From: Mycobacterium sp. AT1
GTDB lineage: Bacteria > Actinomycetota > Actinomycetes > Mycobacteriales > Mycobacteriaceae
DNA: 41,466 nucleotides
Reading direction: 5' to 3'
NCBI RefSeq assembly: GCF_002043095.1
Contig: NZ_MVOC01000111.1
Span: forward strand, 1 to 41,466
The notes beneath the pieces were generated by a model. It searched no databases, was not told the origin of the DNA, and saw only the letters and a program-made list of their open reading frames with translations. This document shows, piece after piece, positions 25,210 through 34,418 of this stretch. The translations under genes and the position numbers were made by a program. Within the stretch, counting starts at the first letter, position 1. Each line of letters starts with the position of its first letter.

Positions 25210-26454
25210 TCAGAAGAACGTGCGGACCAGGTCGACGATCCTGCCGTCGTCGTCGAGCGCCGGGATCATCTGCCACTTGTCGAACACCGTGCAGGGATGG
25301 GAAATCCCGAACTCGATCCACGTCCCCACCTCGACGCGATCGCGGTCGGCTGATCCAACCCGCAGATAGGCGTGCTGGTCGTTCAGCTTCAGCACGGTGC
25401 TGTCGGCGAGCCCGTACGGCACCGGAAGGTCCTGGTCGAAGGACACGTCGCGTCGGCCCATCGTCACCAAGGCCAGATCGGGCTCGGGCCGTGACGTCAC
25501 CTGTGCCCATACCGACAGCGCGGGCCGGAACGCTCCCGTCAGCGGTGAGGTCCGACCGTAGAGCCCGTCGTCGTGAGTGAGGTAGCACCCGCTTCGCAGC
25601 ACCGTGCGGACCGGCCCGACACCCGCCCATCCCGTGAGCTCGTCGGAAACCAGGTCGAAGTACGTGCTGCCGCCCGCCGTGACGAGCACCTCGTCGCCCT
25701 GGAACGTCGTCGCCAGACGGCCCACCGCCGACCGCAGTTCCCGCAGGTAGGCCCGCACCCGCCCGCGGGCATCGCCGGTCACGTCGTGTCCCGTGGCGGC
25801 CTCGTAACCCGCGACGCCTACCAGCCGCAGCTGCCGGGACGCGGCCGCGGCCCGTGCGACGGAATCGACTGCGTCGGCGCCCCGGCAGCCGGTTCGCCCG
25901 CCGGCCATCCCCACCTCGACGCAGACGTCGACCGGCCGTCTGGCGCCTGCGGCGGCGAGGGTGGCCGACATGATCTCAACCCCGCGCAGCGAGTCGACCC
26001 AACACACCAGGCCGAAATTCGGGTCGTCGTCCAATTCGGCTGCCAGCCAACGCAACCCGGCCTCGTCGACCAGCTCGTTGGCCAGTACGACGCGGTTGAC
26101 GCCGAACGCGCGAAACGTCCGCACCTGACTGATCGTCGCCAGGGTGACGGCCGTGGCGCCTGCGTCGAACTGCCGCGCGAGCAGCTGCGGGGCCATGTGG
26201 GTCTTGCCGTGCGGGGCCAATTCGACGCCCCGGTCGCGGCACCACGCGGCCATCGTCGAGAGGTTGTCGGCGATGGCGGACTCGCGCAGCACGCACAGCG
26301 GCCCGACGGCGCCAGCGGCGATCGGGTCGACGCCGCCGGCACACACCTCGGCGGGGGTCTGCCCCCACCACTGCGACGGCAGACCCTTGAAACGCCAGTC
26401 CATCGGTTCGTCGGCAAGGGCGGCGACGGCAGTCGCGTCGACGGTCGCGGGCAT
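25210..26454 (-). CDS. Fold-type III PLP enzyme, D-threonine aldolase/D-serine dehydratase-like (amino acid deaminase)
   Basis: A protein of 414 residues with an alanine-racemase-type N-terminal TIM barrel and a D-serine dehydratase-like C-terminal domain. The PLP lysine is in LAPHGKTHMAPQL. The barrel shows VCVEVGMAGGRTGCR and LVGVAGYEAATG. The C-terminal metal-binding pair is likely His/Cys in FGISHPCTVFDKW, as in D-serine dehydratase and D-threonine aldolase. Plausible reactions are D-serine or D-threonine dehydration or retro-aldol cleavage giving glycine; the substrate is unresolved. It converges on the IclR gene (11 bp) and diverges from lysS (34 bp). I use ATG 26454; a TTG at 26466 is an alternative, and neither has a good ribosome-binding site. 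Confidence 0.87.
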   Translation of the reverse strand: MPATVDATAVAALADEPMDWRFKGLPSQWWGQTPAEVCAGGVDPIAAGAVGPLCVLRESAIADNLSTMAAWCRDRGVELAPHGKTHMAPQLLARQFDAGATAVTLATISQVRTFRAFGVNRVVLANELVDEAGLRWLAAELDDDPNFGLVCWVDSLRGVEIMSATLAAAGARRPVDVCVEVGMAGGRTGCRGADAVDSVARAAAASRQLRLVGVAGYEAATGHDVTGDARGRVRAYLRELRSAVGRLATTFQGDEVLVTAGGSTYFDLVSDELTGWAGVGPVRTVLRSGCYLTHDDGLYGRTSPLTGAFRPALSVWAQVTSRPEPDLALVTMGRRDVSFDQDLPVPYGLADSTVLKLNDQHAYLRVGSADRDRVEVGTWIEFGISHPCTVFDKWQMIPALDDDGRIVDLVRTFF

Positions 26455-26491
26455 TGACCCATTCAAGCCTCATTTAAGCTGGCACGTCGTG
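26454..26491 (+). promoter_or_regulatory. Candidate leaderless promoter of lysS
   Basis: TTGACC (26454-26459) and TAAGCT (26475-26480, fits TANNNT) are separated by 15 bp. The GTG of lysS starts eight bases after the -10, and no Shine-Dalgarno sequence lies between them. This is the arrangement of leaderless mycobacterial transcripts. The -35 overlaps the start codon of the divergent PLP-enzyme gene. The 15-bp spacer is short. Confidence 0.4.
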
Positions 26492-28027
26492 AGCTCCGCA
26501 GATGTTCCCGAGGCCGGTCCGACGAACGACGACTCCGATCTACCCGAGCAGTTCCGGATCCGTCAGGCGAAGCGAGAGCGACTGCTCGCAGAGGGGCGCA
26601 ATCCGTATCCGGTCGAGGTGGCCCGCACCCACACCCTGGCCGAACTCCGATCCGCCTACGCCGACCTGGAGGTCGACACCAAGAGCGGGCAGATCGTCGG
26701 GATCGCCGGTCGGGTGGTCTTCGCCAGGAACTCCGGAAAGTTGTGCTTCGCAACGCTGCAGGAGGGCGACGGCACCCAGCTGCAGGCGATGATCAGCCTC
26801 GACGGCGTCGGCAAGGAGTCACTGGACGCCTGGAAGTCCGACGTCGACCTTGGCGACATCGTGTTCGTCCACGGTGAGGTGATCAGCTCGCGGCGCGGCG
26901 AACTGTCTGTGCTTGCCGATTCTTGGCAAATAATCTCGAAGGCCCTGCGGCCCCTTCCCGTCGCGCACAAGGAGCTCAGCGAAGAGTCGCGGGTGCGGCA
27001 GCGTTACGTGGACTTGATCGTGCGTCCGGAAGCTCGCACCATTGCCCGCCAACGGATTGCGGTCGTTCGTGCGGTGCGTTCGGCTTACGAGCGACGCGGC
27101 TTTCTCGAAGTGGAAACGCCGATGCTGCAAACCCTTGCTGGTGGTGCCGCCGCACGGCCCTTCGTGACCCACTCCAATGCCCTCGACGCCGACCTGTTCC
27201 TGCGCATCGCGCCGGAGTTGTTCCTGAAGCGGTGCTTGGTCGGTGGTTTCGAGAAGGTTTTCGAGATGAATCGGAACTTTCGAAACGAGGGCGCTGATTC
27301 CACGCATTCACCGGAATTCGCCATGCTCGAGACTTATCAGGCCTACGGCACCTACGACGATTGCGCCGTCGTGACGCGCGAAGTTATTCAGGAGGTCGCC
27401 GACGAGGCGATTGGCACCCGAAACGTGCCACTGCCCGATGGCACGACCTACGATCTCGACGGGGAATGGGCGACGGTCGAAATGTACCCGTCGCTGTCCG
27501 AGGCGCTTGGCGAGGAGATCACTCCCGATACGCCGACCGATCATCTCTGGTCGATTGCCGAGAGTCGCGGTGTCGAAATCGCTCGCGATCGCGGATTCGG
27601 TCACGGCAAGCTCGTCGAAGAACTCTGGGAGGACGCCGTCGGAGTAGACCTGTGGGCGCCCACATTCGTACGAAACTTCCCCGTGGAGACGTCGCCGCTG
27701 ACACGCGAGCATCGCAGTATCCCCGGCGTCACCGAGAAGTGGGATCTCTACATCCGAAACTTCGAATTGGCCACCGGCTACACCGAATTGATTGATCCCG
27801 TGGTGCAACGGGAAAGGTTCGAAGCCCAAGCACGTGCGGCTGCCGCGGGTGACGACGAGGCAATGGTTCTCGACGAGGACTTCCTGGCGGCATTGGAGTA
27901 TGGGATGCCCCCGACCGCCGGAACGGGAATGGGCGTCGACCGCTTGTTGATGGCGTTGACGGGCTTGTCGATCCGGGAGACGGTTTTGTTTCCCCTCGTA
28001 CGAAGGGATGCGCGTCGGCAGGGCTAG
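26489..28027 (+). CDS. lysS: Lysyl-tRNA synthetase (class II)
   Basis: Charges tRNA-Lys. The 512-residue product matches M. tuberculosis LysS (Rv3598c): an N-terminal OB-fold (ISGIAGRV-like VGIAGRVVFARNSGKLCFATLQ), motif 1 around RRGFLEVETPMLQ, motif 2 around NRNFRNEGADSTHSPEF and motif 3 at GTGMGVDRLLMALTG. The frame is open upstream into the divergent PLP gene, but homology starts at DLPEQFRIRQ, favouring GTG 26489. From about 26900 to its end, base composition and codon choice are visibly more AT-rich than in neighbours, including a rare ATA isoleucine codon near 26930. Relative to M. tuberculosis, the sequence before FGHGK is a few residues shorter. Confidence 0.96.
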   Translation: MSSADVPEAGPTNDDSDLPEQFRIRQAKRERLLAEGRNPYPVEVARTHTLAELRSAYADLEVDTKSGQIVGIAGRVVFARNSGKLCFATLQEGDGTQLQAMISLDGVGKESLDAWKSDVDLGDIVFVHGEVISSRRGELSVLADSWQIISKALRPLPVAHKELSEESRVRQRYVDLIVRPEARTIARQRIAVVRAVRSAYERRGFLEVETPMLQTLAGGAAARPFVTHSNALDADLFLRIAPELFLKRCLVGGFEKVFEMNRNFRNEGADSTHSPEFAMLETYQAYGTYDDCAVVTREVIQEVADEAIGTRNVPLPDGTTYDLDGEWATVEMYPSLSEALGEEITPDTPTDHLWSIAESRGVEIARDRGFGHGKLVEELWEDAVGVDLWAPTFVRNFPVETSPLTREHRSIPGVTEKWDLYIRNFELATGYTELIDPVVQRERFEAQARAAAAGDDEAMVLDEDFLAALEYGMPPTAGTGMGVDRLLMALTGLSIRETVLFPLVRRDARRQG

Positions 28028-28080
28028 CCGGAAGGCGTTTCATACTTTTGTGTTGAATTGCGTCGCTTCCTATGCCAACA

Positions 28081-28108
28081 TTGTTCAGGGTTTCGAGCGA
28101 AGTATGAC
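28081..28108 (+). promoter_or_regulatory. Candidate lsr2 promoter in an AT-rich gap
   Basis: TTGTTC (28081-28086) and TATGAC (28103-28108) are spaced by 16 bp, upstream of the lsr2 ATG at 28142. The 114-bp lysS-lsr2 gap is clearly AT-richer than the surroundings, which would suit Lsr2 autobinding. GAAGGGG at 28122-28128 could serve as a distant ribosome-binding site. Prediction by eye only. Confidence 0.35.
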
Positions 28109-28141
28109 TACGCGCCCGTGCAGAAGGGGCAGTGTGAGCCA

Positions 28142-28483
28142 ATGGCAAAAAAAGTGACCGTCACGTTAGTCGATGATTTCGACGGTGAGGGTTCTGCCGA
28201 CGAGACCGTCGAATTCTCACTCGACGGCGTCAGCTATGAGATCGACCTATCGTCGAAGAATGCGACGAAACTTCGAAACGATCTCAAACAATGGGTGGAG
28301 GCAGGTCGCCGTGTCGGTGGCCGTCGCCGTGGCCGCTCGGCCGGATCGGGCCGTGGACGCGCGACGATTGATCGCGAACAAAGCGCCGCCATCCGGGATT
28401 GGGCGCGCCGTAACGGACACAGCGTTTCGACGCGCGGCCGCATTCCGGCCGACGTGATCGACGCATTCCACGCGGCAACGTAA
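28142..28483 (+). CDS. lsr2: Nucleoid-associated protein Lsr2
   Basis: H-NS-like xenogeneic silencer that bridges DNA and binds AT-rich sequence in the minor groove. The 113-residue product is nearly identical to M. tuberculosis Lsr2 (Rv3597c). It has the N-terminal dimerisation domain (MAKKVTVTLVDDFDG to about residue 60), a basic Arg/Gly linker and a C-terminal DNA-binding domain with the AT-hook-like Arg98-Gly99-Arg100 (STRGRIPADV). The reading frame extends upstream to 28058 but homology and the ATG at 28142 define the start. The gene body is itself more AT-rich than its neighbours. Confidence 0.97.
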   Translation: MAKKVTVTLVDDFDGEGSADETVEFSLDGVSYEIDLSSKNATKLRNDLKQWVEAGRRVGGRRRGRSAGSGRGRATIDREQSAAIRDWARRNGHSVSTRGRIPADVIDAFHAAT

Positions 28484-28531
28484 CCGCGGGTAGCCATACG
28501 TACGTTTCCCCGTTGGGTACGACGATCGACT

Positions 28532-28546
28532 TTCGCTAGCGGCGAA
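28532..28546 (+). promoter_or_regulatory. Candidate ClgR operator upstream of clpC1
   Basis: TTCGC-TAGCG-GCGAA is a perfect 5-bp-arm inverted repeat. It fits the published actinobacterial ClgR consensus (WNNWCGCYNANRGCGWWS) with two mismatches by my alignment. ClgR activates clpC and clpP genes in corynebacteria, streptomycetes and mycobacteria. It lies 35 bp upstream of the -10 element of the candidate promoter at 28567-28593 read from its 5' side, a position suited to activation. Confidence 0.6.
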
Positions 28547-28566
28547 GCGTCGTCGTGCCCGTTGGC

Positions 28567-28593
28567 GGAACCGATCCGCGCGGATCGGGCGTT
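28567..28593 (+). promoter_or_regulatory. Candidate SigH/SigE-type promoter of clpC1 with palindromic spacer
   Basis: GGAACC (28567-28572) and CGTT (28590-28593), spaced by 17 bp, match the GGAA...GTT pattern of stress-responsive ECF sigma promoters. A perfect 18-bp palindrome, CCGATCCGC-GCGGATCGG (28571-28588), occupies the spacer. ClpC in Corynebacterium glutamicum is known to be under SigH and ClgR control. Predicted start is near 28600, giving a leader of about 150 bases. Confidence 0.5.
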
Positions 28594-28750
28594 GGAACCC
28601 CTGCGGCCTGGAAAAGGTCACCGTTCGGTCTTTCACTACGAGAGGACAAGCGGGACACCCAGAGCTGCCGCCCACTACAGTGGACGTCAAGCGCAGAGCA
28701 CGGTTCGCCGTGTGAGGACTGCGCTATCTACGGAGGGCAGGTAACCACCG

Positions 28751-31273
<2,523 letters not shown>

Positions 31274-31288
31274 TTCGGCAGCACTGAA

Positions 31289-31337
31289 ACGACAAATGGG
31301 CGGTACCCCGTACAAGGGGTGCCGCCCATTTCGTCGT
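31289..31337 (+). terminator. Rho-independent-type hairpin after clpC1
   Basis: A 16-bp stem (31294-31309 with 31316-31331, one G-U pair) closes a six-base loop, GTACAA. A single bulged C then allows five further pairs (31289-31293 with 31333-31337). No poly-T tract follows beyond TTT, as is common in mycobacteria. It lies 15 bp after the clpC1 stop and before the riboswitch, separating the two transcription units. Confidence 0.8.
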
Positions 31338-31366
31338 CTAGGAGTGGCGTCGTGCTCGCCTGTGCC

Positions 31367-31372
31367 TATGAT
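31367..31372 (+). promoter_or_regulatory. Candidate -10 of the cbt operon
   Basis: TATGAT, preceded by TG two bases upstream (TGCC), lies about 6 bp before the first conserved riboswitch bases. No clear -35 is present. Positioned between the clpC1 terminator and the riboswitch, it would start the RNA near 31379. Confidence 0.4.
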
Positions 31373-31377
31373 GCTCG

Positions 31378-31490
31378 AGTAACCGACGCACGAAGGAATG
31401 CTGGTGAAAATCCAGAGCGGTCGCGCCACTGTGAAAGTCAGACCCGACGTACGTCACTCTTGATACGGGACGCGAACTCCCGAAAGGACA
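31378..31490 (+). ncRNA. Cobalamin (B12) riboswitch
   Basis: Conserved cobalamin-riboswitch core elements are present in order: GGAATGCTGGTGAAAATCC (31405-31413 region), AGCGGTCGC, GCCACTGTGA (31425-31434), and an AGTCAGACCCG B12-box-like segment (31437-31446). Downstream, CGGGA (31466-31470) can pair with TCCCG (31478-31482) directly before the ribosome-binding sequence AAAGGA at 31483-31488, nine bases from the cbtB ATG. That geometry favours translational control in which B12 binding hides the ribosome site. It is followed by cobalt transporter genes cbtB and cbtA, the expected targets. Confidence 0.9.
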
Positions 31491-31496
31491 TCTGAC

Positions 31497-31712
31497 ATGA
31501 CAACTTCCGAGGCCCGCAGGAGCGTCGCTCCCGCGATCGACTTCACCGCCACCAAGGCGGCCCTGTGGCTGTCGCTGACGGCCTTCTTCGCTCTGCTGGT
31601 GCTGTACTTCGTCGGCGTCGACCAGGGTGCTACGTCGGTGTTCGGCGACAACATGTACATCCACGAGTTCGTCCACGACGCTCGTCACCTCCTCGGGTTC
31701 CCCTGCCACTGA
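31497..31712 (+). CDS. cbtB: Cobalt transporter accessory subunit CbtB
   Basis: A 71-residue single-span membrane protein. One hydrophobic segment (about residues 20-41, ALWLSLTAFFALLVLYFVGV) is followed by a short C terminus rich in potential metal ligands (HEFVHDARHLLGFPCH, four His and one Cys). This is the family layout of CbtB, a small subunit predicted to act with CbtA in B12-regulated cobalt uptake. Good Shine-Dalgarno AAAGGA; start ATG 31497. It is 19 bp from cbtA and directly under the cobalamin riboswitch. Confidence 0.92.
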   Translation: MTTSEARRSVAPAIDFTATKAALWLSLTAFFALLVLYFVGVDQGATSVFGDNMYIHEFVHDARHLLGFPCH

Positions 31713-31731
31713 CGGGCAGGAGAAACCCAAG

Positions 31732-32538
31732 ATGGAAAAGCAAATCATTGGGCGCGGCCTCCTGGCCGGCGCCATTGCAGGCGTGCTCGCGTTCGTCTTC
31801 GCGAAGATCTTCCTGGAGCCCGTGATCGGTCGGGCCATCGACTTCGAGGACGGCACGTCCGCCGCGCACGAAGCCATGGAGGCGGCCACCAGCGGGCACA
31901 GCCACGGCGAGGGCGGCGAACTGTTCAGCCGCGGCATCCAGTCGACGGTTGGCATGGGTTTCGGCGTGCTGCTGTTCGCCGTCGCCATGGGGGCGTTGTT
32001 CGCCGTGGTCTTCGCGGTGGCGCACGGCCGGGTCGGCAACGTCTCGGCCCGCATGCTGTCGGTGCTGGTCGCCGGGGCCATGTTCGTCTCGCTGTGGATC
32101 GTCCCGGCGCTGAAGTACCCGCCGAATCCGCCGGCGACCAGCGAGGACTCCACGATCTTCCAGCGCTCGATGCTGTACCTGCTGATGGTCGGGCTGTCGG
32201 CGCTGCTGATGGTCGCCGCCGTGTACTTCGGGCGCCAACTGGCTCCCAAGCTCGGCGCCTGGAACGCGACCTTGGTCGGCGGCGCGTCGTACCTCGTCGC
32301 GGTGTTCGTGGTGATGTTGGTCTTGCCGACGATCAACGAAACCCCCGGCCCCATGGTGAACGACGCGGGCGTCATCGTCTTCCCCGGCTTCCCGGCGGTG
32401 GACATGTACGAGTTCCGGCTCTACACGTTCACCACCCAGCTGATCGTCTGGACGACGATCGGCCTGGTGTTCGCGGCGTCGATCTCAAAGGTGTTGGACT
32501 CCCGCAGGACTGGCGCGGAGGTCGGCGCCAGCACGTGA
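31732..32538 (+). CDS. cbtA: CbtA-family cobalt transporter
   Basis: A 268-residue integral membrane protein with about five to six hydrophobic segments. The first segment (residues ~7-27, GRGLLAGAIAGVLAFVFAKI) is followed by a His-rich loop (TSGHSHGEGGE), the likely metal-entry region of CbtA proteins. ATG 31732 is chosen because it begins the first transmembrane helix and follows GGGCAGGAG; the frame is open further upstream inside cbtB. The stop overlaps the GTG of the downstream phosphatase-fold gene, so the three genes form a single B12-controlled unit. Transport of cobalt is inferred from the family and the riboswitch, not from residues. Confidence 0.92.
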   Translation: MEKQIIGRGLLAGAIAGVLAFVFAKIFLEPVIGRAIDFEDGTSAAHEAMEAATSGHSHGEGGELFSRGIQSTVGMGFGVLLFAVAMGALFAVVFAVAHGRVGNVSARMLSVLVAGAMFVSLWIVPALKYPPNPPATSEDSTIFQRSMLYLLMVGLSALLMVAAVYFGRQLAPKLGAWNATLVGGASYLVAVFVVMLVLPTINETPGPMVNDAGVIVFPGFPAVDMYEFRLYTFTTQLIVWTTIGLVFAASISKVLDSRRTGAEVGAST

Positions 32539-33086
32539 GTGAGATCGTCCGGCTGACCCTCGTCTCCCATGCGATGACGGATGCGATGGCAGCCGGACGA
32601 TTTCCGCGTGACGAGGCCCTGAACGCGCTGGGGCAGCGTCAGGTCGACGCAACCGTCGACCTCGGGGTCGTCGACGCCGCCGTCTGTGCGCCAGAGACCC
32701 GCACCAGGCAGACCGCGGACCTACTGGGGTTGCGCGCCGAGACCGAGCCGCTGCTGGCGGACCTGAACTGCGGCGCATGGCGGGGCAGCGTGCTCGGCGG
32801 AATTGGGGTGGGCGAGCTGACGCTGTGGCTCACCGATCCCACGCAGGCGCCCCACGGCGGTGAGTCGGTGGTCGAACTCGTCACCCGCGTCGGCGGTTGG
32901 CTGGATTCGCTGTCGGATCGCCGGGGCCGGCTGGTCGCGGTGACCCATCCCAGCGTCGTCAGGGCCGCCGTGGTCTACGCCTTGAGTGCGCCGTCGGCGT
33001 CCTTCTGGCGCGTCGACGTCGGTCCGGTCTGTCGTACCGTCATGCACCTTCGCGGCGGGTCGTGGACGCTGCGGTCAACGGGCTAG
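32535..33086 (+). CDS. Histidine-phosphatase-fold protein with altered RHG motif
   Basis: A 183-residue protein of the phosphoglycerate mutase-like histidine phosphatase superfamily. The N-terminal motif that is normally RHG reads Ser11-His12-Ala13 (LTLVSHAMT): the phospho-accepting His is kept, but the phosphate-binding Arg is lost. Other pocket residues remain: Arg in PETRTRQTA (Arg56/58), Glu110 in HGGES and His138 in VAVTHPSVVR. Translation starts at GTG 32535, inside the cbtA stop, so it belongs to the B12-riboswitch operon. CobC-type alpha-ribazole phosphatases belong to this fold, which makes a role in cobalamin metabolism attractive, but the altered motif leaves activity in doubt. Its stop overlaps that of the convergent lpqF. 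Confidence 0.85.
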   Translation: MSEIVRLTLVSHAMTDAMAAGRFPRDEALNALGQRQVDATVDLGVVDAAVCAPETRTRQTADLLGLRAETEPLLADLNCGAWRGSVLGGIGVGELTLWLTDPTQAPHGGESVVELVTRVGGWLDSLSDRRGRLVAVTHPSVVRAAVVYALSAPSASFWRVDVGPVCRTVMHLRGGSWTLRSTG

Positions 33087-34414
33087 GCCGGCTGAACCAA
33101 ACCGAACGCGCCCTGCGCTATCGACAGCAGCCAGCTCGCCGCCGTCAGGCTGCGGAACTTCGGCCAGTTCGCCTGGAAGCTGACCACCCAGGCCTGGCCC
33201 GTCCGGTCGACGGCGTACCAGCTGAAGCCGATGTCGCCGGGCAGATTTCCGCCCTTGGCGCCGATGTAGGTCCACTTCGTCTTGTCGAGTTCGATGCCCG
33301 GGGTGGCCGACAGGATGTCCCTGATCGGCGCCGCGGGCCCGACGGCAGCCGTCTGCAGGGCGGCGTGCACGCGGCAGATGTCTCGTGCGGTGCCGTACCA
33401 CTCGGCGCCGTAGGGGGAGGCGGGCGTGTGGGTGCGCTCCGGATCCGGTTCGTAGTGGCGGGTGTTCGTCTGCGCGATGATCGCCGCGCGATCCCGGGGC
33501 GACGCGGACTTCCACTGCTCGCGCAGATCGGGCTCACCCCACCCCACCGAGAACAGCTCGTGGGTGTTGGGGAACGGGGTCATGCTGGCGGGGTCGTGGT
33601 GACCGGCGTGGACGAGCGCACGTTCGACGGCTCCTGGTCCAAGCCGGGCCATCAGCAGGTCGGTTGCCATGTTGTCGCTCGCCGAAATCATTTGTTGCGC
33701 AGCATCTCTCACCGACACCCGGGCCCCGGGCGGCAGGTGGTCGAACCCGGCTGAACCGACCGCCTTGGCTTCCTTGGTGATGGTCAGTTGATCGTCCCAG
33801 CCGAGGGTGCCCGCGTTGACCGCGTCGGCGATGCCCAGCAGGACGTAGAGCTTGAAGATCGACGCCAGCGGTAGCGAGTCGTCGACGTTGGTGCCCGCCA
33901 CCTTCGTGCACGTGCCGTCGGTGACCTTGGAGACCTGATACGAGTAGTGCGCGCCGGACTTGGTCAGTTCGGCGTCGACGTCGGACCACTGCGTGATCGT
34001 CGCCTTCTGCAGGGTGACTTTGAAGCGGTCGACCATCCCGGCGTCGTTGGTGCGCAACTCGATGTCCTGGCCGACGCCGTAGGAGGTCAGCAGGTGCAGG
34101 GTGGCCTGCCCGGCGCCGTAGTCGATGCCAGAGACGGTGAACGGCCGGTCCCACCACATCTTGTCCATCACGAATGCGATGTCGTCCACCTGGGGGGCGG
34201 CGGCGAGGGTCGAGACGCCGGGGACCCCGATCGGCCAGTCGGAGTTGAGCATGTCGACGGTCTGCTTGGCGCGCAGGCCCGGCGGGGTGTTGGTTTCGAT
34301 GTGTGCGCCGTAGGCGGCCTCGGCCGGTGCGGCCGGGCCGGTGTGCGCACACCCGCACGCCAGGGCGGCGATCAGAGTTGAGGCAACACCGAGGGCTGTG
34401 GCCCGCAGTCCCAC
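33083..34414 (-). CDS. lpqF: LpqF-type serine hydrolase lipoprotein (beta-lactamase fold)
   Basis: A 443-residue exported protein matching M. tuberculosis LpqF (Rv3593). The N terminus is a signal peptide with Cys20 and Cys22 (AALACGCAH), likely a lipobox although imperfect. A small N-terminal domain (~35-160) precedes a class A beta-lactamase-like domain with Ser185-x-x-Lys188 (SIFK), Ser246-Asp-Asn248 (SDN) and Lys387-Gly-Gly389 (KGG in place of KTG). These make it an active-site serine penicillin-recognising-type hydrolase, though its substrate is unknown and a beta-lactamase role is not implied. The start is GTG 34414, four bases after the mhuD stop; both probably form an operon. Confidence 0.9.
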   Translation of the reverse strand: MGLRATALGVASTLIAALACGCAHTGPAAPAEAAYGAHIETNTPPGLRAKQTVDMLNSDWPIGVPGVSTLAAAPQVDDIAFVMDKMWWDRPFTVSGIDYGAGQATLHLLTSYGVGQDIELRTNDAGMVDRFKVTLQKATITQWSDVDAELTKSGAHYSYQVSKVTDGTCTKVAGTNVDDSLPLASIFKLYVLLGIADAVNAGTLGWDDQLTITKEAKAVGSAGFDHLPPGARVSVRDAAQQMISASDNMATDLLMARLGPGAVERALVHAGHHDPASMTPFPNTHELFSVGWGEPDLREQWKSASPRDRAAIIAQTNTRHYEPDPERTHTPASPYGAEWYGTARDICRVHAALQTAAVGPAAPIRDILSATPGIELDKTKWTYIGAKGGNLPGDIGFSWYAVDRTGQAWVVSFQANWPKFRSLTAASWLLSIAQGAFGLVQPA

Positions 34415-34418
34415 CTAG

